Source of the DNA: CAYVTV01 sp964526475
GTDB taxonomy: Bacteria > Bacteroidota > Bacteroidia > Bacteroidales > GCA-2748055
NCBI GenBank assembly: GCA_964526475.1
Contig: CAZGKF010000001.1
Span: forward strand, 62,001 to 126,000
Reading direction: 5' to 3'
Length of the DNA stretch: 64,000 bases
The first letter of the stretch is position 1. Each line of letters starts with the position of its first letter. Under the pieces are notes generated by a model. That model was not told the origin of the DNA and searched no databases. It saw nothing but the letters and a program-made list of their open reading frames with translations. The position numbers and the translations under genes were made by a program. Below, piece after piece: positions 46,398 through 55,477 of the stretch.

Positions 46398-46754
46398 ATG
46401 TTAAACCGTTACGAAACCGTTTTCATTACAACTCCCGTTTTGTCTGAAGTTCAGATGAAGGAAGCGGTAGATAAGTTTAAAGATGTGATCACCGGAAATG
46501 GTGGCAACATTTTACATGAGGAGTATTGGGGCCTTAAAAAACTGGCTTATCCCATTCAAAAAAAATCAACTGGTTTTTATTATCTGATTGAATTTGAGGG
46601 AGCCGGGGGTGTGATTGAACAACTTGAACTTCAATTCAGAAGAGATGAGAGAATAATCAGATTCCTGACTGTTAAACTTGAAAAGTATGCAGTAGAGTAT
46701 GTTGAAAAAAGGAGAAAAAGGAAAGTAGAAACTGAAATAAAACCGGAGGAATAA
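46398..46754 (+). CDS. rpsF: 30S ribosomal protein S6
   Basis: Small-subunit protein that pairs with S18 on the central domain of 16S rRNA. A 118-residue ferredoxin-like fold starting LNRYETVFITTPVLSEVQ, with the WGLKKLAYPIQKKSTGFYY segment typical of S6. The C-terminal tail is rich in Glu/Lys. It is the first of three ribosomal genes, preceded by a consensus promoter. Confidence 0.96.
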   Translation: MLNRYETVFITTPVLSEVQMKEAVDKFKDVITGNGGNILHEEYWGLKKLAYPIQKKSTGFYYLIEFEGAGGVIEQLELQFRRDERIIRFLTVKLEKYAVEYVEKRRKRKVETEIKPEE

Positions 46755-46757
46755 GTC

Positions 46758-47027
46758 ATGGCACAGAACAATTCAGAGATCAGATATCTCACACCGCCAA
46801 CCGTTGAAATTAGAAAGAAGAAGTACTGTCGTTTCAGGAAAAACAGAATCAGATATATTGATTATAAAGATCCTGAATTCCTTAAAAAATTTCTCAATGA
46901 ACAGGGTAAAATCCTACCCCGAAGAGTTACAGGTACATCATTAAAATACCAGAGGAAAGTTGCCATGGCTATAAAAAGAGCTCGTCATATTGCGCTCCTG
47001 CCTTATGTAACCGATTTGTTAAAGTAA
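46758..47027 (+). CDS. rpsR: 30S ribosomal protein S18
   Basis: An 89-residue basic protein that forms a heterodimer with S6. The KKYCRFRKNRIRYIDYKD and GKILPRRVTGTSLKYQRK segments are the S18 signature. It lies 3 bases after rpsF and 18 before rplI, the conserved rpsF-rpsR-rplI order. Confidence 0.96.
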   Translation: MAQNNSEIRYLTPPTVEIRKKKYCRFRKNRIRYIDYKDPEFLKKFLNEQGKILPRRVTGTSLKYQRKVAMAIKRARHIALLPYVTDLLK

Positions 47028-47045
47028 TTAAAACATAAGAAAACG

Positions 47046-47492
47046 ATGGAGATCATACTTAAACAAGATATTCTTACCCTCGGGCATAAAGATGATATAA
47101 TTACCGTAAAAGACGGGTATGCCCGTAACCTTCTTATACCAAAAGGAATGGCAATTCAGGCAACTTCTTCAGCAAAAAAGATGCATGAAGAAATTATGAG
47201 GCAGCGTTCTCATAAAGAGGCACAGCTTCGTGAAGGAGCTATTCAGATGGTTGGGAAAATGGAAGGAGTAAGTCTCACAATTGGAGCAAAAACAAGTACA
47301 AAAGGGAAAATTTTCGGATCAGTAAATACTATCCAGATTGCAGAGGCTCTTGCAGAAAAGGGATTTGAAGTTGACAGAAAAAACATAACTATTAAAGAAG
47401 AACTGGTTAAAGAAGTTGGCAGCTATACTGCAACTGTTCGTCTTTATAAAGATATAAAAATCGATATTCCTTTTGAGATCATTGCGGAATAA
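47046..47492 (+). CDS. rplI: 50S ribosomal protein L9
   Basis: A 148-residue large-subunit protein: N-terminal rRNA-binding domain with VKDGYARNLLIPKGMA, a long connecting helix and a C-terminal domain (SVNTIQIAEALAEKG). It is the last gene of the ribosomal operon. No terminator is obvious in the 28 bases before the convergent RidA gene. Confidence 0.96.
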   Translation: MEIILKQDILTLGHKDDIITVKDGYARNLLIPKGMAIQATSSAKKMHEEIMRQRSHKEAQLREGAIQMVGKMEGVSLTIGAKTSTKGKIFGSVNTIQIAEALAEKGFEVDRKNITIKEELVKEVGSYTATVRLYKDIKIDIPFEIIAE

Positions 47493-47520
47493 GGATTTAA
47501 ATTCTTAATGTAGTTGTATA

Positions 47521-47901
47521 TTAGGATTTTGCAGCTATTGTTTCAATTTCAATTAAAGCTTCTTTCGGCAAATCCCGAACAGAAAAAGCTGATCTTGCAG
47601 GCTTGTTTTCAGGATAATATTTCCCGTAAACTTCATTCATTGCTGAAAAATCTTCGATATTCTTTAAAAAACAAGTTGATTTAACAACATCGGAAAATGA
47701 ATACCCGGCAGCGCCCAAAATACAACGAATGTTTTCAAGTACTTGCCTGGTCTGTTCTTTAATCCCTCCACTAATTATTTCCCCTGTTTCTGGTACCAGA
47801 GGTATCTGTCCGGAAATAAATAAAAAACCATTAACTTCAATGGCTTGTGAATAGGGGCCAACAGCTAAGGGAGCAGCTGAGGTTGAAATAACTCTTTTCA
47901 T
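47521..47901 (-). CDS. ridA: RidA-family reactive imine deaminase
   Basis: A 126-residue YjgF/YER057c/UK114 protein that hydrolyses 2-aminoacrylate and related imines made by PLP enzymes. Recognised by APLAVGPYSQAIEVNGFLFISGQIPL and the C-terminal AFSVRDLPKEALIEIETIA. It lies 100 bases downstream of the LptD-like gene on the same strand, and may be co-transcribed with it. Confidence 0.92.
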   Translation of the reverse strand: MKRVISTSAAPLAVGPYSQAIEVNGFLFISGQIPLVPETGEIISGGIKEQTRQVLENIRCILGAAGYSFSDVVKSTCFLKNIEDFSAMNEVYGKYYPENKPARSAFSVRDLPKEALIEIETIAAKS

Positions 47902-48001
47902 ATCAAAATACTAATTTATATTAAATAAAATGAGGAAAGTAAAACTCCTTTGCTGATGCATATCAAAAAAAAAATATTGTATAAAACACAAGATTTTCTG
48001 A

Positions 48002-50674
48002 CTAAAAATTATCCTGCCAGGGTATCCGCTTATTATATTTCAAATCTTTCAGTACCGCAGACTTTACATTTATTTGGAAATTAAAGCTTTTATAGTACCC
48101 GAAGGGTACAGCAGTAAGTCGCATTTCCCAGCAATGCAAATCTCTGTAAATACTCAGGCTGGAGGTTGTAAGCTTTTTTGATTCAAAATCAAAACCAGTA
48201 TTATAACCTATTTTCCATTTCGGGGTAAGACTGAAATCTCCTGTAACACGAACTGTCTGTATTATATTGGATACTTTTGCAGGTTTATTATAACTAAAAC
48301 TATAATCTAAACGAATACTCCAGGGAATACTAAAATCGACATATTCATCAATGTAATCCTCATCAAATCTATCATACTCAGAATCTTCCAGGTTTGGATC
48401 CTCCATGTCTGTTTCCGGTAAAGTTTCATCTGGCCGGGACGTCTGAACATCATCAGTTTTTCTGGAACCTCCGCTAAAGGATATTCCTGTTGAAAAACTC
48501 AGATTTGTGAGTCTGGCTAATTTCCCCGTTTCTTTGAATTCCGATCTGTTAATTCTCCTGTTTGTTTCATCAAGTGCGTATGGGTCAAAACTCCCCCTGA
48601 AGGAAAAATTCGTTTTTCCCTCAAATAAAGAAAAGCCACTCGTAAAAGAAACAGGACGAAATATAATGCTGTCTTCGAAATTGGCAGATGTAGAAAAATT
48701 AAAATTATCAACTAATCTTACCTTTTTAATCTGGCTGGCAGTATCCGACTCTTCAAGTACTTTCATCTCAAGGGTGTTGTTGAGGCTTAAACTCATACTT
48801 CGCTGACGACTGGTAAGAGAAGGAGTCCCAAACATTCCATCCTGAAAAATAGAATATCTCTCGAGTAAATTCCCCTCTTCATCTCTTAATTCACGGTAAT
48901 AATCCGGTACAATACCACTCATATCCGGTATATATGAAAAAGAAGCCGTAGGAGACATTACATGTCTTATGGATTGTACTTTTCCTTTCCCCGAGAACTG
49001 ATATAATCCATAAATTTTTGGATTTAAGGATGCAGATATTCCAGGATAATATCCCTGTGCATAACGTATTTTATTTATGGTATCCTTAACAGTCACGAAA
49101 TAGCTGGTATCTGCCTCGGAGACAAGAACTCTCCTTTTCTCAATATAATTTCTATATATCATTCCTGTGTAACGTAAATTAGGAGAGAGGGTGAATATTC
49201 TGAACTTTCTTGGCTTATATTGCCAGCTAACCGGAATTTCATGTCTGAAACCCATATTCATATCATCCCAAACTGAATTTGTAAACAAAAGAGAATCGGT
49301 GGTTCTTATTCTGTTATCAAAATAACTTGAATAACTGAGTTGAATATCTTCAAACCAGGCTCTTTCGCCTACCGATGATTTTGACCTGAAAGGATAAATC
49401 CTGTTCATATTAAATGTTGCTTTTGGAAAATTAAGATCTACACTACCTGTGCGGCTATTTTGTGAATGGTTAAAACTACTGCTGAAATTAAAGGGACTTC
49501 CAGGCCAGCTCTTCTGAAAAGAAACACTGGATTGTTTCGTATTTGTTAAAGCATTAGTAAGATTACGACTATGGTTCTGATCAAACTTATTAGTAGATAA
49601 ATTAACACTTGCCCTAAAGCTCTGATTAGGATTAGCTTTGGCATCCTGATTATGTGACCACATAATGGAATAATCAAATGATTTACTATAATTATCAAGA
49701 TCTTTGTAGCCTGATACATTCTTAAAGTATCTGAGACTCATATTTCCACTAAATTTATATCTGCGCCTGTAATCAGAACTTAACCTGAGCCCCCAGGTTC
49801 CGTTAGTATATATATCACCGGTAGCAGTCAGGTTAAAAAAATCACTGGCTGCCCAATAATACCCCCCATTCCTGAGATAAAAACCCCGTCTGCCTTCCTC
49901 CCCATATTGAGGAATAAGTATTCCTGAAGTATTTGTTTTGGTATTCGGGAAAAAACCAAATGGGATACCGATAGGGATAGGAATATCTTCAATAACAAGA
50001 TATGCCGGTCCTGAAATTATTTTATCACCCGGAATAGATTTTGCTTTTGTAAGAGCTATATAATAATGAGGATGGTCCGCATCACAAGTTGTATATTTAC
50101 CATGATACATATGAATATGCCCCCTCTCATCTTTTCTTGTTTTCTCAGAGTGCAGATAACCTTCCTCCTGCTCGGTTTTGAGAGTTTCAATAAATCCGCG
50201 TTGTGTACGAAAATTATATCGTATGGTCATTGCCTCAAAAGACATAGCCTCATCAGTAAAAGCAGGACGATTTTCAATAATCCCAAAAGAGTCCTTAATG
50301 GCTTTGGCGAAAACAATATTGCTATCCATATCGTATTCAATAAAATCAGCACTAAGGCTTTTATCCTCAAAAGCAACATTAGCTTCACCAAATAGAAATA
50401 TTTTTTTTCTGTCAATTGAAAAGATCATCGAATCCCTGGCAGAATATTTTATTTCTGCTTCAATTCTGGTTGATGAATCGTTTCTGACGGGAGAAATTGT
50501 CAGAGAATCAACAAATAATGTATCCCCGACAGGTAATTCGTAATCAAGATCCATTTCATTATCAAAAGGTAATATATTAATTGTATCAGCTATCTCTGGC
50601 AACTGTCCACTCAGATTCTGAAGAATGATCAGAATTGTTGAAAATATAAGTGCTATTTGTCTTTTTTTATGCAA
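48002..50674 (-). CDS. LptD-like outer-membrane LPS assembly protein
   Basis: An 890-residue exported protein with a signal peptide (MHKKRQIALIF...NLSGQ). An N-terminal OstA-like beta-jellyroll (about 75-250, KYTTCDADHPHYYIALTKAK region) precedes a long series of beta strands typical of a C-terminal barrel. It probably places lipopolysaccharide in the outer leaflet, as LptD does. It starts with TTG. It is divergent from the amidase gene. The lptD symbol is withheld because the Bacteroidota branch is distant. Confidence 0.75.
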   Translation of the reverse strand: MHKKRQIALIFSTILIILQNLSGQLPEIADTINILPFDNEMDLDYELPVGDTLFVDSLTISPVRNDSSTRIEAEIKYSARDSMIFSIDRKKIFLFGEANVAFEDKSLSADFIEYDMDSNIVFAKAIKDSFGIIENRPAFTDEAMSFEAMTIRYNFRTQRGFIETLKTEQEEGYLHSEKTRKDERGHIHMYHGKYTTCDADHPHYYIALTKAKSIPGDKIISGPAYLVIEDIPIPIGIPFGFFPNTKTNTSGILIPQYGEEGRRGFYLRNGGYYWAASDFFNLTATGDIYTNGTWGLRLSSDYRRRYKFSGNMSLRYFKNVSGYKDLDNYSKSFDYSIMWSHNQDAKANPNQSFRASVNLSTNKFDQNHSRNLTNALTNTKQSSVSFQKSWPGSPFNFSSSFNHSQNSRTGSVDLNFPKATFNMNRIYPFRSKSSVGERAWFEDIQLSYSSYFDNRIRTTDSLLFTNSVWDDMNMGFRHEIPVSWQYKPRKFRIFTLSPNLRYTGMIYRNYIEKRRVLVSEADTSYFVTVKDTINKIRYAQGYYPGISASLNPKIYGLYQFSGKGKVQSIRHVMSPTASFSYIPDMSGIVPDYYRELRDEEGNLLERYSIFQDGMFGTPSLTSRQRSMSLSLNNTLEMKVLEESDTASQIKKVRLVDNFNFSTSANFEDSIIFRPVSFTSGFSLFEGKTNFSFRGSFDPYALDETNRRINRSEFKETGKLARLTNLSFSTGISFSGGSRKTDDVQTSRPDETLPETDMEDPNLEDSEYDRFDEDYIDEYVDFSIPWSIRLDYSFSYNKPAKVSNIIQTVRVTGDFSLTPKWKIGYNTGFDFESKKLTTSSLSIYRDLHCWEMRLTAVPFGYYKSFNFQINVKSAVLKDLKYNKRIPWQDNF

Positions 50675-50684
50675 CAGTAAACTA

Positions 50685-50692
50685 TATTTTTG
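50685..50692 (+). promoter_or_regulatory. -7 box of the amidase gene
   Basis: TATTTTTG fits TAnnTTTG exactly and gives a leader of about 48 bases to the ATG at 50747. A TTTG lies 25 bases upstream, too far for a standard -33. Confidence 0.5.
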
Positions 50693-50746
50693 TATCGTGA
50701 GTTTTTTTTTATATTAAAAAATCAAATCTACTCAAAATTGATTACA

Positions 50747-51898
50747 ATGATCTTGCCCAATTGCAGGTTTTGTAAACAAAATAAACGGATATCAGGCATT
50801 AATCTTATCCTGATGGCGTTTATTCTTACATTCCCATTTAAAATCTCTGCAGAAGGTGAACCTGATATTAAAAATCAGGTAAAAGTGGTAGTTCTTGATG
50901 CAGGCCATGGAGGAAAAGATCCCGGAGCAGTCGGGAAATCGAATAAGGAAAAAGACATCGTTCTGGCAGTCACTTTAAAAGTTGGTCAATATATTCAGGA
51001 ACATTTTGAAGATGTGAAAGTAATATATACCCGTACTGACGACAAGCACATACCCTTGCATGAAAGACCCTCCATTGCAAATAAAAATAAGGCCGATGTT
51101 TTTATAAGTATTCATGCAAATGCAAGCCCAAAATCATTCTCCTACGGTACTGAAACATTTGTAATGGGACAACATATGAATTCCAGCAATTTTGAAGTTG
51201 CCAAACTGGAGAACTCAGTAATAACTCTGGAAGAAGACTACACAACCAAATACGAGGGGTTTAATCCTGATTCACCTGAATCATATATAATATTCAGTTT
51301 ACTCCAACATACATATCTGGAGCAGAGCCTTGTGCTCGCCAGTTTAATTCAGAATCAATTCAGGGAAAGAGTGAGCAGGTATGACCGTGGCGTAAAACAG
51401 GCCGGATTCCTTGTCCTTTGGCAGACAACTATGCCAAGTGTTCTGGTTGAACTTGGATTTATTTCACATCCTGAAGAAGAAAAATTTCTGGCTTCGCCCA
51501 AAGGTCAGGAATACCTTGCATCAGCTATATTCAGAGCCTTCAGGGATTATAAAACCGAAATTGAGAGTAGTAGTAATTTTAAGACTGATTATACATCAGG
51601 GGAACAACAGGAGAAAAACAAAACTGACATGAATGATATGTATTATAAAATTCAGATATTCTCATCCCGGAAAAAAGTTCCTTTAAATGATAGAATTTTC
51701 AATGGCCTCAAAGAAGTGGAAGAATTCGGTTCAGGAAAATGGAATAAATATGCTGTAGATAGATTTGCTAATTATGAAGAAGCCTCAGTATATTGCAAAT
51801 CTTTACAGTCAAAGTTCAACGGAGCATTTGTAATAGCTGTAAAAGAAGGGGAAATCATTCCCGTTAGCAAGGCAAATGAAGAATACGGAAGAAAATAA
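50747..51898 (+). CDS. N-acetylmuramoyl-L-alanine amidase with SPOR-like tail
   Basis: Zinc hydrolase of the Amidase_3 family that cuts the amide between MurNAc and the stem peptide. Export helix at about 14-35; catalytic motifs VVLDAGHGGKDPGAVG (zinc His and Glu), FISIHANAS and VLVELGFISHPEE. The C-terminal 75 residues resemble a SPOR-type peptidoglycan-binding domain (YYKIQIFSS...). I chose the ATG at 50747 (383 residues) because the promoter -7 box overlaps the upstream TTG at 50690. It is followed by the MCE gene 57 bases later. Confidence 0.9.
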   Translation: MILPNCRFCKQNKRISGINLILMAFILTFPFKISAEGEPDIKNQVKVVVLDAGHGGKDPGAVGKSNKEKDIVLAVTLKVGQYIQEHFEDVKVIYTRTDDKHIPLHERPSIANKNKADVFISIHANASPKSFSYGTETFVMGQHMNSSNFEVAKLENSVITLEEDYTTKYEGFNPDSPESYIIFSLLQHTYLEQSLVLASLIQNQFRERVSRYDRGVKQAGFLVLWQTTMPSVLVELGFISHPEEEKFLASPKGQEYLASAIFRAFRDYKTEIESSSNFKTDYTSGEQQEKNKTDMNDMYYKIQIFSSRKKVPLNDRIFNGLKEVEEFGSGKWNKYAVDRFANYEEASVYCKSLQSKFNGAFVIAVKEGEIIPVSKANEEYGRK

Positions 51899-51955
51899 TA
51901 CCTGATTTTTCTAAAACCATTATTAAACAAAATATACAACTGAAAAAATAAAAAG

Positions 51956-52912
51956 ATGGAAATAAAACTCAGAACAGAAGCAAAAATAGGAATAATTGTT
52001 CTTAGCACACTTTTAGTCGTTATTTGGGGCATTAATTTTCTAAAAGGGAAAAATATACTGAAAAGAACGGATGTATATTATGCTGTGTATGATTCAGCAC
52101 AGGGACTTGAATTTGCAGCCCCTGTTTACATTAACGGCTATAAAGTAGGTTTAATAAATAATATTGCCTTTGATGATAAAAAACTTGACAGAATAGTCAT
52201 TAGTTTTGTGGTTGAAAAACAATACCGTATTCCAAAAGGATCTGTTGTGAAAGTTATATCTACTGATATTATGAGCGGGAAATCTCTGTCTGTTGAATTA
52301 TCAGACTCGGAACAATATCACTCATTTGAAGATACCCTTAAGTCTGAAAAAGAGGAAGACTTTATTGGTAAATTGCAGGCAGGGATTGCTCCGGTGTTAC
52401 AAAACACCGAAAACTCGCTCAGGGAGATGGAGACACTGCTATTCAAACTAAATACAATGTTCAATGAAGAATCTATAAATAGCCTGCAGTCTGCTTTTAA
52501 TAATCTTAATATGGCATCCGGAAGTCTGAATACTCAGTTGGGAGAAAACGGAAAACTCAATTCTGCTATTGCAAATATCGAGAAGTTATCTTTATCTCTC
52601 AGCGAAAGCAGAGAAAACATGATGAAAATTCTGGAAAACATCGCATCAATATCCGACACCATAAATAATTCAGAGCTTGGATATCTTATTGAAAACCTTG
52701 CCGGAGTTTCAGCAGAATTGCAATTATTACTTAATAACATTAATTCGGGCGAGGGAACATTAGGAAAGCTATCTGTCAATGATTCATTGTATTTGGGGTT
52801 AGTTGATATTACATCAAGTCTGGATTTATTGCTTAAGGATTTGAGAGAACATCCAAAACGTTATGTTCACTTTTCTCTCTTTGGAAAAAAAGACAAAGAA
52901 AGTAATCCTTAA
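51956..52912 (+). CDS. MCE-family (MlaD-like) lipid transport protein
   Basis: A 318-residue protein with a single N-terminal membrane helix (about 10-28) and an MCE domain at about 38-115 (VYYAVYDSAQGLEFAAPVYI). The C-terminal half is a long helical region (about 130-300), as in proteins that form channels for phospholipid transport between membranes. No MlaE/MlaF neighbours are visible here. It is in line with the amidase gene. Confidence 0.85.
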   Translation: MEIKLRTEAKIGIIVLSTLLVVIWGINFLKGKNILKRTDVYYAVYDSAQGLEFAAPVYINGYKVGLINNIAFDDKKLDRIVISFVVEKQYRIPKGSVVKVISTDIMSGKSLSVELSDSEQYHSFEDTLKSEKEEDFIGKLQAGIAPVLQNTENSLREMETLLFKLNTMFNEESINSLQSAFNNLNMASGSLNTQLGENGKLNSAIANIEKLSLSLSESRENMMKILENIASISDTINNSELGYLIENLAGVSAELQLLLNNINSGEGTLGKLSVNDSLYLGLVDITSSLDLLLKDLREHPKRYVHFSLFGKKDKESNP

Positions 52913-53261
52913 AAAACCAAAACAAGAGTTTGAGACTTATTTATTTTTGATCAATAATCCTTTTTCAGGGATTAATTTTAAATAATATTTTCCTTGAGTT
53001 TAAGGTTTACTCCAATAAATAAAATCTAAATGATTCTTTAACAATTTTTTAAGATACATTTTATCTAAAGCGCTCATTATTAATTTAATAGAATTTTTTA
53101 TTTTTTTTTTATTTTTTAACTCCCTGATATTAAAATCCATATATTTTTTCTCTTAAAATCAAGTAAAAAACTATTTTTTTTTTTTTTTTTTTTTCACAAA
53201 TTTAGCTTTATGAAAAAACTCTTATGAAAGGATATTAACCCGAAATTAACTCTGAATAAAA
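52913..53261. other. AT-rich non-coding gap upstream of dnaA
   Basis: This 349-base gap is very AT-rich, with several T-runs, the longest a tract of 21 T residues at 53174-53194. A TATTTTTG (52942-52949) occurs but far from dnaA. I see no TTATCCACA-type DnaA boxes, so there is no support for an origin here. A 5-codon frame (MKKLL, 53210-53227) precedes dnaA. Confidence 0.7.
53174..53194. repeat. Homopolymer tract, 21 T
   Basis: A run of 21 T residues lies about 70 bases upstream of dnaA. The length could be variable or a sequencing artefact. Confidence 0.85.
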
Positions 53262-54683
53262 ATGCATGATAAAATCTGGAGCAATTGCCTCGCGGTAATT
53301 AAAGATAATGTACCATCAATAAGCTATAGAACATGGTTTGAACCAATTGTTCCTTTAAAACTTGAGCATAATATTCTTACCATCCAGGTTCCAAGTCCTT
53401 TTTTTTATGAATACCTTGAGGAACAGTACATTGATATATTACGTAAAGTAATAAGAAAGGAATTAGGAGCAGAAGCCAAACTGGAGTATAGTGTTGTAAT
53501 GCAGAACAGTATTTATAATAACAATAAACCATATACCGTTAAGTTTCCCGCCCGTAATTCCAGGGAACTTCTCAACAAGCCCGTTCCTATCCCAATTGAT
53601 CATGAGGAAGTTTCCATCAGGAATCCCTTTGTAATCCCGGGCATTAAGAAACTTAGTATCGACCCCAAACTTAATCCTTGCTATTCATTTAACAGCTTTG
53701 TTGAAGGTGAATGCAACCGACTTGCAAGATCAGCAGGTTTTGCAGTTGCTAATAATCCCGGAGGAACTGCATTTAATCCGCTTCTGATATATGGAGACTC
53801 AGGTCTTGGTAAAACCCATCTTGCCCAGGCAATTGGAATTGAGGTTAAAGAAAAATTTCCTGAGAAAACTGTTCTTTACGTTAATGCTAATAAATTCCAG
53901 ACCCAATTTGTAGACTCCATCCGAAATAATAATAAAAATGATTTTCTTCATTTTTATCAGATGATAGATCTCCTTATTATTGATGATGTGCATGAATTTG
54001 CAGGAAAAGAGAAAACACAGGATATCTTCTTTCATATCTTTAATCATCTGCATCAGTCTGGTAAACAGTTGGTACTAACATCCGACAAACCCCCTGTTGA
54101 GCTGCAGGGATTGGAACAGAGACTTCTTTCAAGATTTAAATGGGGGCTGTCTGCTGATCTGCAAATACCGGATTTTGAAACCAGAATAGCAATCCTAAAG
54201 AAAAAAATTTATAACGATGGTATTTTAATGTCGGATGAGGTAATCGAATACATCGCTACTCATATCACCGATAATATCAGAGAATTAGAAGGTGCATTAA
54301 TCTCCCTTCTTGCCCAGTCTACTCTTAATAAAAAAGAAATTAATCTTGAGCTTGCAAGAGAAATGATTGACAAGCTTATTAAGAATACAAAAAGAGAAAT
54401 ATCCATAGATTATATACAAAAAGTTGTGTGTAATTATTTCAATGTAGGAATCGAACAACTTCAGTCACGTACACGCAAACGTGAAATAGTTCAGGCCAGG
54501 CAGGTTGCCATGTTCTTCTCAAAGAGTCTTACAAAAGCATCATTGGCAAGTATTGGATCACAAATTGGAGGGAAAGACCATGCAACGGTTTTGCATGCAT
54601 GCAAAACCGTAAACAACCTTATGGAAACAGATAAACGATTCCGGTTTCAGGTAGATGAAATAGAAAAAAAATTAAAAATTTAA
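53262..54683 (+). CDS. dnaA: Chromosomal replication initiator DnaA
   Basis: Initiates replication by binding DnaA boxes at the origin. Domain I is at 1-80, an AAA+ domain has Walker A GDSGLGKTHLA and Walker B LLIIDDVHEF, and domain IV carries the DnaA signature GKDHATVLHACKTVNN. 473 residues, typical. A perfect 26-bp palindrome (54585-54610) lies within the codons of this signature. The upstream gap is T-rich but holds no clear DnaA boxes. Confidence 0.96.
   Translation: MHDKIWSNCLAVIKDNVPSISYRTWFEPIVPLKLEHNILTIQVPSPFFYEYLEEQYIDILRKVIRKELGAEAKLEYSVVMQNSIYNNNKPYTVKFPARNSRELLNKPVPIPIDHEEVSIRNPFVIPGIKKLSIDPKLNPCYSFNSFVEGECNRLARSAGFAVANNPGGTAFNPLLIYGDSGLGKTHLAQAIGIEVKEKFPEKTVLYVNANKFQTQFVDSIRNNNKNDFLHFYQMIDLLIIDDVHEFAGKEKTQDIFFHIFNHLHQSGKQLVLTSDKPPVELQGLEQRLLSRFKWGLSADLQIPDFETRIAILKKKIYNDGILMSDEVIEYIATHITDNIRELEGALISLLAQSTLNKKEINLELAREMIDKLIKNTKREISIDYIQKVVCNYFNVGIEQLQSRTRKREIVQARQVAMFFSKSLTKASLASIGSQIGGKDHATVLHACKTVNNLMETDKRFRFQVDEIEKKLKI
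54585..54610. repeat. Perfect 26-bp palindrome inside dnaA
   Basis: Centred between 54597 and 54598, with half-site ACGGTTTTGCATG. It spans the codons for TVLHACKT of the domain IV signature. All 13 base pairs match. Confidence 0.9.
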
Positions 54684-54769
54684 TATATTTTCTCCATCTG
54701 TTTTCATCTCATTATAGTAGCCCAATTCCTTACATTTCTGCTTTGTAGTCAGGTAAAAGACAGAAAGAA

Positions 54770-55372
54770 TTGAAAGACTTTTACCTTACCATATCAAACC
54801 CAAGCAACGGGATGTATAAACAAAAAGGAAGTAAATTTATTTCTTTTGCATATCCCGTATATGATGAAAATGAAATTAATGAAATTATTCAGAACATAAG
54901 AAAAGAATATTACAAGGCACAACATCACTGCTTTGCATGGAAGCTTGAGAGAGAGGGTGGCAGATTCAGAACTTACGATGATGGAGAACCTCACGGAACA
55001 GCCGGCAAGCCAATTCTTGGACAAATATTATCAAAAGAGCTAAGCGATATTCTTATTATAGTAGTTCGATATTTTGGAGGCATATTGCTTGGCAGCGGAG
55101 GATTAGTAACCGCATATAAAACTGCTGCTTTTGAAGCATTGAAACATGCTGAAATTATTGAAAAATATCATTATGAAGTTTTTTCACTCTCATTTGATTA
55201 TTCCGATCTTGATTATATAATGAAAATTACAAACGAACTGAAGGGAGAAATTTCCTTTTATCATTACGACCTCAGATGCAAGCTGAAAATAAAAATTAGA
55301 AAAGGATTCTCTGATAAGTTTCAGAATACATTGCTAAAAAATAAGGAAATTGAACTTGCTATTGTAGAGTAA
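54770..55372 (+). CDS. IMPACT/YigZ family protein
   Basis: A 200-residue UPF0029 protein: N-terminal domain with KGSKFISFAYPV, HHCFAWKLE, DGEPHGTAGKPIL and IIVVRYFGGILLGSGGLVTAYK motifs, and a C-terminal domain. Family members act in translation regulation or RNA binding; the precise role in bacteria is unsettled. The start is TTG at 54770; no ATG lies near the expected N terminus. Confidence 0.85.
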   Translation: MKDFYLTISNPSNGMYKQKGSKFISFAYPVYDENEINEIIQNIRKEYYKAQHHCFAWKLEREGGRFRTYDDGEPHGTAGKPILGQILSKELSDILIIVVRYFGGILLGSGGLVTAYKTAAFEALKHAEIIEKYHYEVFSLSFDYSDLDYIMKITNELKGEISFYHYDLRCKLKIKIRKGFSDKFQNTLLKNKEIELAIVE

Positions 55373-55477
55373 ACATATCTGACGAAAAGTTATAAGATTA
55401 TATTAACAAGACTACTGCTTATTTAAATTATTATTACATTTATTAGTATTTTGTTCTCAGATTTAAAATTTCATTTT

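Noticed and set aside
52913..53261. Replication origin next to dnaA
   Set aside because: AT-rich, but no cluster of TTATCCACA-like DnaA boxes is seen. GC-skew analysis would be decisive.
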